Shown here: in pieces, positions 24,801 to 37,100 of the stretch
How the letters are laid out: each line of letters opens with the position of its first letter
Numbering within the stretch: the stretch's first letter is position 1
Assembly: GCA_022818135.1 (NCBI GenBank)
Contig: JAFMSR010000007.1
Span: 12,394,007-12,458,006, forward strand
From: Saxidomus purpurata
Lineage: Eukaryota > Mollusca > Bivalvia > Venerida > Veneridae
Length of the DNA stretch: 64,000 nucleotides
Direction: 5' to 3'
Program-made: the position numbers and the translations under genes
Notes under the pieces: model-generated
Seen by the model: only the letters and a program-made list of their open reading frames with translations
Databases searched by the model: none
What the model was told of the DNA's origin: nothing

Positions 24801-27800
24801 GTGGTCTTTACAGTATAATACAATGGCATGCTTATTTGCAAATAATTAAACCATTGCAGTTAATACTACATATATATCTTTTATTATCATATCACAGAAA
24901 TATAAACATTATATACAATGTCTTACCTTTATGTCTGCCCACTTTTTCTTCACCTGCCCCCTATTTCTTGTGGTTGTTCCTACAGCATTGACTCTGAAGA
25001 AACAAAAGAGAAAAAATTATTAACAATATCACTGATGATTTACATCCCCTCCTAAAGTGCATATGGTAACACATTGCCTTAGGGGCTTTGATTCAATCTT
25101 TACCCGTGCTGTGTTGTGATTCCATCTGAAATGGGTCTTATATAAAACCTATACATATATTCAATAATCTTATTTTTTTTGCCTGGCACAAATCAAGTAA
25201 ATTTACATAGTAATTAGAAAAAATGACTGCACTGATAGAAGAATGATACATTATGATATATTGAAGGAGGATCTGTTTCAGTGACCCTTTGAACGTATAC
25301 AGTCATTTATAACAGTAATAGTTCAGATAACTATTTATATAAGGTTATTTGTTTTTGCCCAATCTCAGTTTCCTCCCTTTATTATTAAACCCATAAACAT
25401 TATCTGTATCATGTTCATTGTTTAACGAGACAAATATCTTTAACATATTTATGCAATAACTTTATGTTAAATTCAAGGTAAAAGAAGATTTCATGTGTCT
25501 GTTTTATCTAAACAAGTAATTATATTTGGTAGCACAAATTACTATCTTCATGTGACTATCGGGTCGCACCGATTATAGCCTCTTTAGAGGATGGTGGACC
25601 CAATAAGCACGATTACAAACAAACAAAAATTCATGTCACTCTAGTCAAAATATTTAAGTGACGTCTTGAGCAAATTCTGAGATATTTTCGTTTTGGGTCA
25701 GAATCTCGCTATATTGCCCATACAAAAAATAACACAGTATCTCGACGTGCGTACAATTAGTTGGACTACATGTGACTCTTGAACTTGTTTTCTGTTTGTA
25801 TCAGTATGTATAATGATCATGATTGAACAAATAACAATTGCTTTCAAATAAAATAAAACAAGAGCTGTCCCTCACAAGTGACGAATGCCCCCGAAAGAGG
25901 TGCCTCACAGTCTGTGTCCTCTCCATGTGCTCAATAAATGTGCTATGTAATTTTAAAATCCTTCCATGCATGACAGAGTAATCATGCATACAGTATTCCA
26001 TTACTTTAAACACTAAGTGTGACCTTGACCTTTGAGGTAGGGACTTGGGTCTTGCACACGACACATCCGCTTGATGTGCTAGACATTTGTGCCAAGTTAT
26101 TTTAAAATCCTTCAAAGCATAATAAAGTTATAGTCCGGACACAAATGTATGCATATATACAGGATTCCATTACCTATAAACTCTAAGTGTGACCTTGACC
26201 TTTGTGGTAGGGATGTGGGTCTTGCACGCGACACGTCGTCTTGATGTGCTAGACATGTGTGCCATATTATTTTAAAATCCTTCAAGGCATGACAAAGTTA
26301 CAGTCCGGACACGAATGTGTGCATATATGCATATATAGAGGAATCCATTACCTTCAAACTCTAAGTGTGACCTTGACCTTTGAGCTAGGGACCTGGGTCT
26401 TGCACGCGACACGTCGTCTTGATGTGCTAGACATTTGTGCCAAGTTATTTTAAAATCCTTCAATGCATGACAAAGTTACAGTCCGGACACGAATGTGTGC
26501 ATATATGCATATATAGAGGAATCCATTACCTTCAAACTCTAAGTATGACCTTGACCTTTGAGCTAGGGACGTGGGTCTTGCACGCGACACGTCGTCTTGA
26601 TGTGCTAGACATGTGTGCCTAGTTATTTTAAAATCCTTCAATGCATGACAAAGTTACAGTCCGGACACGAATGTGTGCATATATAGAGGATTCCATAACC
26701 TTCATACTCCAAGTGTGACCTTCACCTTTGAGGTAGGGATGTGGGTCTTGCACGCGACAAGTCGTCTTGATGTGCTAGACATGTGTGCCAAGTTATTTTA
26801 AAATCCTTCAATGCATGACAAAGTTACAGTCCGGACACGAATTTGTAAGTGGGGACGCACGGACGGACGGACAGACGGACAGACGGACGGACGGACAGAC
26901 GGACAGACGGTGCGATTTTAATATGCCACCCTTCGGGGGCATAAAAAAACATTTCAGATAGATCTAGATTGAGATCTAGCTTTGACATAGATCTATGAAA
27001 GATTTTGCAACATAGATAATTAGCACACACTTATCATAGATCAAGTAGTCCTGGATCTACTGGTTTTTTGTTTTGTAACTTAATGATATTTACTTAAGCT
27101 ACGGCATCCACCCGATCATACTTACTGCTCCACTACATTATCCCAAAATTCTTCTGGCAACACAAATCAATTAAAATATCTTTCTCTTCCATGCCCCAGT
27201 TTTCAGCTCTTCCTGAAGTCATGCTGTTGCAGTTGCTTGCAGACGATAGTTTGACATCTGGCGCAAAACCGGCTATTTCTTACCTCCACACCGGAGAGTT
27301 CAGGTTGGTTTATGATTCGTACGAATGGTTTACTTCGTAAGATCGCTACAATCTTACGAAAGCGTTGACGAAACGGTCGTAAGAATTTTCTTAAGAATTG
27401 TCTTACGCAAGAATCTTACGATAAGAACGTTTGATCGTAAGAACATTGATGAAACGGGCCCATTATTCGTGATGTCCGAACTTTACTTTATTGCAATTTT
27501 GATAAAAATAATGCGCGAAGACCCCCTTTTTAATTTTTATTTATGTAATTTGTTAGGACCTACGCTTAATCCACATGCAAGTCATAAGTTGATTGAATTT
27601 CGTTCCGTTGACCAAACTAACCTTAAAGTGAGTCGGGGTCACAATTCTGTGTGAAAAAAAGGGAGGATTTTCAGTATTAAAACGATTTGCGTTGGAAATA
27701 ATGACGGCAAAAACATAAAAAAAGTTGTATGTTTTTCTTTTGAAATTACAGTATAGGCATATTTGAACCAATTATGCATTTAAAACTTTGATTTTACACC

Positions 27801-30800
27801 ATTGACATTCGACATTCGACGTCGCGTCGCTAGGAAACGAGTGGAAAAATAGAAAAATCAAAACGACTAAAATACGATGTCTGACGTCGAAGAAAGGTCG
27901 CATACTACCTTAAACAAACAGAAAATGCAGAACTCAAAAATATTTTTGATAATAATTAAGTCCCAAAGTTGACTGAAAATGAAAGAAAATGCAACAGAAG
28001 GGCATCTGACTCATAATTAGATGCTGGTGTCAAATGACTCCTCTCCAGGTAGCAGTGGTTTTACGGCTGCCTTCTTCAGTTTTTCTCTGGGCAGATATTA
28101 ATCGTTACCTTGTAAGAAGTATAAATCACGCTTTTTATACAGGGGAGCTGTCAGTTACTCTAAAACAAGGGGTCATAACCTGCAACCCAAAGGCATTATA
28201 AGAAATGGGGGGCCAATTTCTTTATTAAATGTATCGTATAAAATTGCTTCCCCTGGTATTGCTCAAAATTTGAAAAAAAGTTCTTCCTAAGTTAATTAGT
28301 GAAGATCAAACTGGTTTCTTATCACGACAGGAAGATTTATTGGAGACAATATGAGATTCATATATGCCATTATGTACCAAACAGAAGAACATCAGATACG
28401 AGAAATGTTACTGCTAGATGATTTCGCAAGCAACTGCTTTTGACTCTCTCTCTCTCTTGGTCATTCATGTATAAAGTGTTACACTATTTTAATTTTGTGG
28501 AAAAATTTATGAAATGGATAAAGTTATTTTATAATGCCATTCGGTCCTGCATTACGATTAATGATCTGTCTGACTGGTTCAGGGTTGAACACGATTGTCG
28601 TCAGGGTGATCTCCTGTCCACATTTTATCTTGTCTGCTGAAATATCAGCAATTTTATTGAAACAAAGAAAAACATTAAAGGAATGAAAATAAGTAACATT
28701 GGATTTCTATTTTCTCAATATGTTGATTGCTCACAACTACATGTATATTGCTAGATGATGGAACTGAAAAGTCTTGAAAGATCACTTTACAAACATTAGA
28801 TTTCTATGCTAGAATATGAGGATTGAAAGTAAATGTAGGTAAAACTATAGCAGTGTTGATTAGGTCGATGAAAAATAGTAATCTTAATAGTTGCCCGGAG
28901 TTGGGACTACAGTTGGAATCAGAAAGCTTCAAGTTACTTGGTGTCATGTTCACAAATGACCTAAATAACATAATTGGTGCAAATTATTTACCAAATGTTG
29001 AAGAAATAAAAAAGTTATTTACTTAGTGGTCAAAAAGAGTCATTAGCCCTATTGGAAAAATTATAGTAAAAAAACATTAGCATTATCTAAAATTAATCAC
29101 TTAATACAGAGTCTGCCTAACCCTAATGAAGACATTATAAACAATTCACCAATTTGTTTCACAAATTTTTGTTGAATGTGCCAGACAAAGTGAAAAAAGA
29201 ATACTATAATACAGCCATATAAAAATGGGAGAATTAAAATGATAAATCTATAAATTTTTATCAAAGCGCTAAGTATTAATTGACTTCGAAGATAATACGA
29301 AATAGTTTGCATTTGTAAAATGTATGTCGTATTCGGTTCTACAAAATCGAAGCAAGTTTGGAACTGACTTTATGACCAAGAAATTGAATACTATCAGAAA
29401 CTGTCTGGAAAGAATTTTTCCAAGGTTTCATCAGTCTAAATAGTCAACGTCCAAACTCCTGAAGCGAATTTTGCTCTTTACCTGTATGGTTTAACAACAA
29501 CCTTAAAATTGGTGGTGCAGGTTTTTATTATCCCCAGTTTATAGAAAAGGTGTTAATACTGGTTAATGACTTTCTAGACAGAAATGGAAACTTTCTTTCA
29601 TAATGAATTTATAAATAAATATAAATATAAATTTTATATAATATCGGGGTATAATAAAATCAATAAGAGTCAATCTAAGTACTCTGAACGTTCCACAATA
29701 TGCCATAAACGAAGATTATCCCTTAAAGCCCTTATCAAAAAGAAAACTAATAACAACAGACGAGGCTGTAGAAAGATCTATGATTTTATGCTTGTTAGAA
29801 TTCAATCTTTACCTTTCTCTAGATGAAAGTGCACTGAAGAACTGAATCTGAATGCCTGTTTGAACTGGTTCCCATTTTTCATTACCAAAGACTCAAAGAT
29901 ACAATGGTTTAAATTTTGAATTAATCATAGTATTATTGCAACAAACTACCCTTTGCATAAAATGAGTTTACGAAATAAACCCATGTGTACTCTTTGTAAT
30001 ACGATAAATTTTACTGGGCAGAGGTTAAAGGAACATACCCTATAACTGATGTCAAACTAAATAACCTCAAAACATAAATAATAGAATCTTTTGTAGTATC
30101 ATAAATTGACCTAAAAGTTTCAGCTATGCATTCCTAGTCATTATCGATAAAATCAGCGGCTTAAAATATACTGCAGTACCGTAAACCATTCAATAATCTA
30201 TGTAGAGTTGTTGTACAAACAAAAATAATGGGTGGATGCGATTTATTACAGAAATCCTCTATATTGATTAATTGTGGTAAAATGAGGCATTTTTCGCCAT
30301 AGGTTCTTCTTTGAAATTGTACTTATTTATCATTTTACGTTTATTGAACACATAAGCTATGTTTCGAGAATATAATCTGCTAGATGTAAGGAGTGCCTCT
30401 TTAAAATACGGATTAATGAAAATTGTTCCAACATTTTCACCAATTGGTCAGAAGCAGACATCATTTTAGGAAATGAAAAAAATAACGAAGCCCAATTGAA
30501 TATAATAATTTAAGCAACATTTGTGATAGTTGTTCAACAAGTTTAGAAATGTTCAAAAAGCAAATAAAATTGCTACTGAAAATAAAGCTGTATAATGCTT
30601 TTTAAAAGAAAACAGGGTAAATAAATTCAATGAAACATGGCGTGACTGTGCTGCTCTCTCTTGTTATTTTGTGTGTGTGTTGGCTTCAACATCTGCGTAA
30701 GTTTTGGAAAATGGCTGCTTTCTCATGCTGATCTGGTGTCGTCTTTTTTATACATATATATATATCAAGACAATACATTACGTACTAAGTGATGCAGAGG

Positions 30801-31138
30801 GATAACCTCTGCATTCTACATGTGTTTATACTTATAGAGTTATTTCCCTCACATACTTATTTGCATTTGTTACTAGAGTACATGAAATGAACAATAATAC
30901 CCACTGCGGATGAACGACCACCGGATATTGGGGCGAAAGTGAGCACAGATAATTAGTATTCGCGAGGAACGTGTTACAATTGGGGTAGGTTAAAATCCTA
31001 TATTTAATCTTATGCACATTATCTTGTGTTTCTTTTTGTGGTTTTTTGTGTGCCCCACTGTGTTCCTTTAATTGTTCGTTTTGTCCTCGTGCTTTGTATG
31101 CTAGTGTGTGTTGGTAGTGTGCGTGTGTGTGTGTACGT

Positions 31139-31173
<35 letters not shown>

Positions 31174-34100
31174 GTGTGTGTGTGTGTGTTGGTGGTGTGC
31201 ACTTCTGGGTGCTGTGGGGCTCGTTTTGGGGAGGCTGCGTTTTTGGTACGTGGCTTTCCCTGTTTGATATTATTTTTGTTTTTTTTTGATACTTCGATGA
31301 CTATCTTAGTCCAGTGTATACCCGGTTTGTAAATGATGTCGGTTAATATATTCAAATACCAAAAACAAGATCGCCTGCACACTTGAAAAAGTTCGACCGT
31401 TGGTAATGATTACCGGCTTATTTCGCAAATGTGCTTAGATTATAATAATCTGAATCGAGCAATTTATTTGGGCAAGTACCAGACATAAGTGTTCAAGATC
31501 TTAACCACAAACGTTATTTCGGGGCCAAAATATTGATACATATATAACTAAACTTAGTGTACTGGGTATTGTTTATTTTATATTTTGGTGTACCGGAGTA
31601 TTGGTACTAACGTGTAATGAGTATTGGGCATTAAAAGTGAGTAATAGAAATAGAAATGCTTTTAAAGCGTTTTATTAGCTCAACACAGCACGAAGTGCCC
31701 AAGGTTGGTAATTGTGATCACATGCTGTCTGTCTTCTTTATGTCTTTGTATCGTCTGCGTGTCGTATGTGCACATCTAACCTTGTGTATGCAAATGAGAC
31801 TGCATTTTTCACTGGGGCTTCAGGAAACTTGATCAGAATGACTGCCTTTTTGTAATCTACGTCGATTCGAATACGGATCATCTTGTTTCAAAGACGAGAT
31901 CAAATCATAGACAAAACTTGTGTATGCAATAAAGGATCCATTTTTCATTCGATCTCCATGAACTTGGTTAGTATGATTGGTTTAATGAACTTTAGGTCGA
32001 GTACGAATATGAGTAAAGTTGGGTAAAAAATTAGGTCACTGGATCAAATCATAGAAAACCCTTGTGTATACAAAAGATGTTCCATTTTCCATGGAATCTT
32101 CATGATCCTTTGTCGGAATTAGTAACAGTCTTGGTGAATTCTAGATTGAGTTTGCATATGGGTCATCTGTGGTCCAAAACTACTTCACTGGGTAAACTCA
32201 TAGAAAAACCCTTGTTTTGCAATATTCTATGTTAGTTGATGTATCTTTTTTAATTTATTTTAAATGTTTTAGATCAAACCAATTTAAGGTACAGTATGAC
32301 ATGTTGCATATCCAAAATCAATTCTATTTCTACAAAATAATTTGAATTTACACATCCCGGAAAACTAAATATTCACATCACGGGCAAGTGTTAAAAATTG
32401 CTTAGTATATCTTCATGTTGATTGCCCTTGTATACATTGCACAAAGCGTGTGATGTCTTAGGGAAGTATGGTCCATTTAATCTTTGACAATATACGGGAT
32501 AATGATACTTTGTACAAACCCGAAAATCTGACGTAATTGTTTAGATAACAGTAGGGATTAACGGACCATTTTTCACAGCATTGTGTGATTCATTTTTATC
32601 GATATGTATTTACATTTCGATAAAAATGAATGTTGCAGTAATGCTTTTATGATAATTCGTAAAAAAATGTTTTTTTGTGTGTAACTATACAACACACACA
32701 CGCACGCACGCACGCACGAATGTTTACTAGTTGTAGATAACATTTAGTTTAAACATATTTATTCGGATCATTATTACAAAACTTATTATATAAACATACA
32801 GCTTAAAAGTTGAACTGATTGTTAATGCAGGAATCAATGCTGTACTGTCACACACAGCCCCCGTAAAAGGGCACTGAACCCATGCGGACGTCCTCAGAGA
32901 GTGTCGAATCTCTTTGTTGCTGCAATGTAGCTCTGAACACGTATTAAGATAGACTTGTTGGCTTCAAAGTTTAGGTGCTCATTTTCAAGGAGAAGATTGT
33001 CAATTGTAGGAGGACATGGGAGATTTGAAAGGTATGAGTTGCGGGCATTCTGAAATATCGGACATTGTAATAGATAATGAGATGTTGTCTCCACTTCGCC
33101 ACAAGTACATAATGGGGACTCAACAAAATTTCTACGATGTAAGTCAAAGTTAAGAGAACTGCATCCCAATCTTAAACGGGTATGATAGATTTGAAGTTTT
33201 CTGGTCCCAACATTAAATAAAGGTGATGATCTGTTTGACCTACAGTGGAGTTTGCCTTTAAAGTCTGCTAAAGAAGATGCACTGCGTACCTCGTTTGGAA
33301 GTGCGTTCCAGTCTCGGATAGTTTTAGGTAGGAAGGATGTGGCGTAAAGTTCAGTTCGGGTGTGAATCATAGGTGAATAGATAACATTTAAAGTCACTTC
33401 ATGTCCGAGTCATTGAATAGTTAGTGCAGTACTGCACAGCATATCCATTTACACGCGATATTGTTGATTATTTGTTGAAAATTTAAAAATGTAAATATTA
33501 TTGTACATGTGTGTCTAATGTGTGTCTAATACTCAAAACGCTGGACAAAACACTTTATAATACACTTTTATAGTATAAATTATCAACGTTTAATAAGACT
33601 TGTGCAAAACAACACACTTCCTGAATTTATACCTTCAACTGATAACAAATAAATACATTTCCCGTTTCAAAAATTTAATTGTTTACTTCATTTCTTGATG
33701 CAATACTCAGTACAGTGATTCGCTCACTCCGTCAATACTCAGTACACGTTTAACCAATACCCAGTACAGTAATTGAAATGTTTCGAGAACAGTATCTCCG
33801 CTATACCTTCGTCTTAAATGATGAAATTTTAACCACTAATATGTTGTCTTTGGGCAAATGATATGCCGTATTCAGATTATTAATATGTTAATGATTTATC
33901 AAATAAAACGGCATACTTTGCCAACGGTCGAGATTTTTCGAGTGAGCAGACTATTTGTTTTGGATATTTTCAACATTTCAACATATATATGTTGCACAAC
34001 GAGAATACATTCTGCTTGGAATGTCATTAAAGTATCTGAAAACACACAAATAGACACAATATGATATGTATCAGAGTGAAAATCGGGTTTTAGCTTACCC

Positions 34101-37100
34101 CAGTTGTTACACGTTACTCGCGAAAACTAATTATCTATGCTCACTTTTGCCCCAATATCCGGTGGTCGTTCATCCGCAGTGATATCTCTAGTTAATAAGT
34201 ATAAATTAATTCAGTATATAATGTACTTAAATTTTTATAATATGGGAATTTATAAACACACTTCTGGCAGGATTACTTTTGTACATTGGTAAATTAAAAA
34301 TGCTCGTTCTCAGATTTTGGTAAAAAAGTAATGTTTTTCAATCGGTATGAAAATAACATATTTTAGAACATATAGACATATAAAAAGGGTCCATTATAAA
34401 TTCCTGTCAATTATATATGCAGATTTGAAATAATACGCTACAAAATAATAAAGCTTTGCAAACGCTTTTGAAATTCCAGTATAAGCATAGAGTGGGGGAA
34501 CCTATGCTGGAGGTATTTTGAATGTATATCAGCTGTTCAAAAAGTAGGAGATCCTAACCATTTTGATTTGCCTCAGCGAAAATATAATGCTATCCCTGCT
34601 AAATCGAAACGAGATGTTGATGTGCTTCATCACATGACTATGTCCTTCTGGGAGCTATTGACACGACACATGTCAAAACGTGAAATTTCACCACGAAGTG
34701 AACCAATGCTGGCGGTATGTGATATTTGACAACCAACGGGTGGGAAACAGTTTTAGAGCCTAAATATTAACTAACAAGAGATAACAGTTTCCGTAGAATA
34801 TATATTTTTATACAAAATAAATAAGTTTTATCAAAAATGCTAACTTTAACTGGGGTGATTTTGATGTCTATATTTAAGAATTTTTCTAGCGAAATGGATC
34901 GAGTACAATTGATGGCTGCTGTGACATCACAGAGCTGCATGCGCGGCTATCACTACGTTTGCTTTAAAAGCATTTCATCGACTGTCAATGCTGAATGTAC
35001 CCTGAAATTTTTTTCTTCAACTGTTTTTCTGTAAATAGCCGTTTTTCAGAGATACCACCAGCATAGGGATACCTCCAGCATAGGTTCCACCACTCTATAG
35101 TGTAGCGGTGCCGTAGAACCAGCATTTTCAATCGATTTTTTTTCAAATTCCTACCTAGATTTTTACTTCTATTGTTTAGTTTAGCCATTAGTTTCATATT
35201 TATGTATTATAATATGTGTATGTCATTTTTTTTTCAACGGTAACTGACGGCGATCGGTTTTAAGGCTGCTTGCTCTGTTACGGTTGAAAAAAATATTATT
35301 AAAAAAAATTGACATGATTCTTATTCAAAAATATAAAACTAAAGGCTAGAATAAAAAATAAGCAAAAATCAAGGTAGGAATTTGCAGAAATCAATTGAAA
35401 AGTTCGGTTACACGGCACCGCTACATTATATGTTTATATTGAAATTTCAAAAGGTTTGCAACGCTTTTGAATTTGGTAGCGTATTTTTCGAAATTTATGT
35501 AGAGATGTACGTGACATGAATTTTTTACTGTCGCCTTTTTATATTACCATGTGTTCTAAAAAACGTTATTTACATAGTTTGAAGAACTTTATTTTTTTAC
35601 CAAAATCTGAGACCGAGCAGCTTTAACAGAAAGAGGTCGGTCAGTACTAATTGGCCCCACTGAATTCATGACCGTACTTCCTCCTATGACACCAGTACTG
35701 GTTCTTCCAGGAAACGGACTAGATAGACAAGCTTTCTTCACAATCGAGCTAAAATAAATTAGTATAAACTAAGCGCCGAACATCCCTTGGTGTAATATCT
35801 GCCTTTTTGACAGGACGGAGATATGTCTATTATCGAACTTGGCCATATAATAAAATATGATTAAATTTTGTAATAGACCGGAAAACTCAAACTAGACCAG
35901 AAATCGGATATCATTTATGGACAACTTGGAATCAAATTCTATTAGTGACCATAGATTTTAGACTATTAGCATCATATAATTAAAAGCAGAAAGGAACATA
36001 ATTTCATTGTTTCTCTACAGGCATTGTTAACCAGGTTTTCCGAAGGAAAAATCCTGGTTATAAGATTGAGGTATGTCGGCGGGCGTAAACAATTTCTTCT
36101 GTGCGCAACTCCTCCTACATTTCTCAACGGATTTCAACCAAACTTTCACAGAAGTATTGTCATGAAGTGCCCTGGCGCATATTGTCGGGGTTTTGTGATT
36201 TGGTCATTTTTGACAGAATTATGGCCCTTTGTTTTTTTCACATATGTAATTCTTCTGTGCGCAACTCCTTCTACACTTCTCAAGGGATTTCAACCAAACT
36301 TTCACAGAATTATTGTCACCAAGTGCCCTGGCGCATATTGTCGGGGTTTTGTGATTTGATCATTTTTGACAGAATTATGGGTCTTTGTTTTTTTCCACAT
36401 AATGTAATATTTATAGAGAAATACTCTTCTGTGTGCAACTCCTACATTTCTCAAGGGATTTCAACCAAACTTTCACAGAACTATAATTGTGAACTAAAGA
36501 ATTTTGAATATATAATGTTCTGCCCCTGGTTGTCCGTCCGTCCGTTAGCAATTTTGTGTCTCCTTATTTAAGTATATATAAAAGGGAGAATACTCTGTTA
36601 TTATAAAAGGGAGAATACTCTGTTATTACTGTCTATTTTTAGAATAGATTACCAGTCCTGTATACTTTGGAGTATTCTGTTACACCCCACACAGAGCAAT
36701 GTTTTTCAATTTTTGCCTGAATTATGGCCCTTTGCTTTTTTCCACATATGTTATATATAGAAGAATACTGTCACGTGCCCACTTCCTCCTACATTTCTCA
36801 AGATATTTAAACCAAACTCTCACAGAACTGTTGTCATCAAGTGCCCTCGTGCATATTATCTGGGTTTTGTGTTTGGATCAATTTGCCTGAATTATGGCCC
36901 TTTGCTTTTTTAACACATGTAATATATAGAAGAAGACCTTTGTTTCTTTTTCACATTATGTATATCTACTGACTTTAAAAACACATTTGCGCTCGGCCAG
37001 CAGACCTGGTTTTGTGAAAATTTCCTGTCACTTGTTAAAGAACTGTTATAGCTTTAATTACTGTTCCGTATAGTATTTAATGCAATTAATATTAAACTCA

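Larger units (their letters stand above)
23566..27461. mobile_element. Harbinger-type DNA transposon carrying a decayed Myb-like gene
   Basis: Ends GGGCCCGTTTCATCAATG and its complement CATTGATGAAACGGGCCC, flanked by ATT on both sides (23563-23565 and 27462-27464), a 3-bp duplication as in PIF/Harbinger. Subterminal repeats of the motif TCTTACG occur at both ends. A minus-strand gene for the Harbinger Myb/SANT accessory protein is recognisable in three exons. The DDE nuclease is missing or reduced to a possible start (MAAAFVYARQNILY at 23742). A pearl-type element is inserted in it. Confidence 0.78.
20415..27909. mobile_element. 7.5-kb composite with long terminal inverted repeats
   Basis: Outer ends GGTAGTATGCGACCTT (20415) and its complement ending at 27909 are flanked by TTAAA on both sides (20410-20414 and 27910-27914), a 5-bp duplication of LINE sequence. 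The first and last ~430 bp are inverted copies of each other (shared marks TTCGTTTCCTAGCAACGCGA, ACCCACTTTAAGGTTAGTTT, AAAGTTCGGACATCA). The middle contains a Harbinger element and two satellite elements. No transposase of its own was seen. Confidence 0.75.
19895..30605 (+). mobile_element. Decayed L1-like LINE, interrupted by two insertions
   Basis: Pieces of one L1/Tx1-type ORF2 lie in order on the plus strand. 19895-20414 covers the endonuclease-RT linker (FFEVLVEIRGKTIAYSSFRK, LENRNYVSKMMNSLYSSSG, AEIINEVVKHYKNLSSLK). 27910-30024 continues with QTENAELKNIFDNN, LISEDQTGFLS, FDSLSWSFMYKVLHYFNFVE, DCRQGDLLS and the C-terminal MCTLCNTINFTGQ. 30405-30605 carries the end (NWSEADIILGNEKNN, FKKQIKLLL). 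Many stops. The reading resumes cleanly after a 7.5-kb TIR element and again after a MITE. Confidence 0.85.
30835..34215. mobile_element. 3.4-kb element with ~120-bp terminal inverted repeats
   Basis: CACTGCGGATGAACGACCAC followed by CGGATATTGGGGCGAAAGTG (30902-30943) is repeated in inverted orientation at 34140-34185, with the match extending over about 120 bp (also AGATAATTAG and TAACGTGT blocks). Inside, AATACCCAGTACA-like motifs recur near both ends (31556-31625 and 33695-33775). Contents are a retroelement tail, a LINE fragment and non-coding DNA. No transposase was seen, and the exact outer ends are uncertain. Confidence 0.6.

Noticed and set aside
25801..26641. Repeated ~63-codon frames such as those starting MKDFKIT or MPSYFKILQ
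   Set aside because: Each repeats with the 178-bp satellite period and appears in both orientations at 46710-47529. They are non-coding satellite translations.
36024..36890. Frames of 111-156 codons
   Set aside because: They follow the ~150-bp satellite units and share repeated segments, with no domain.
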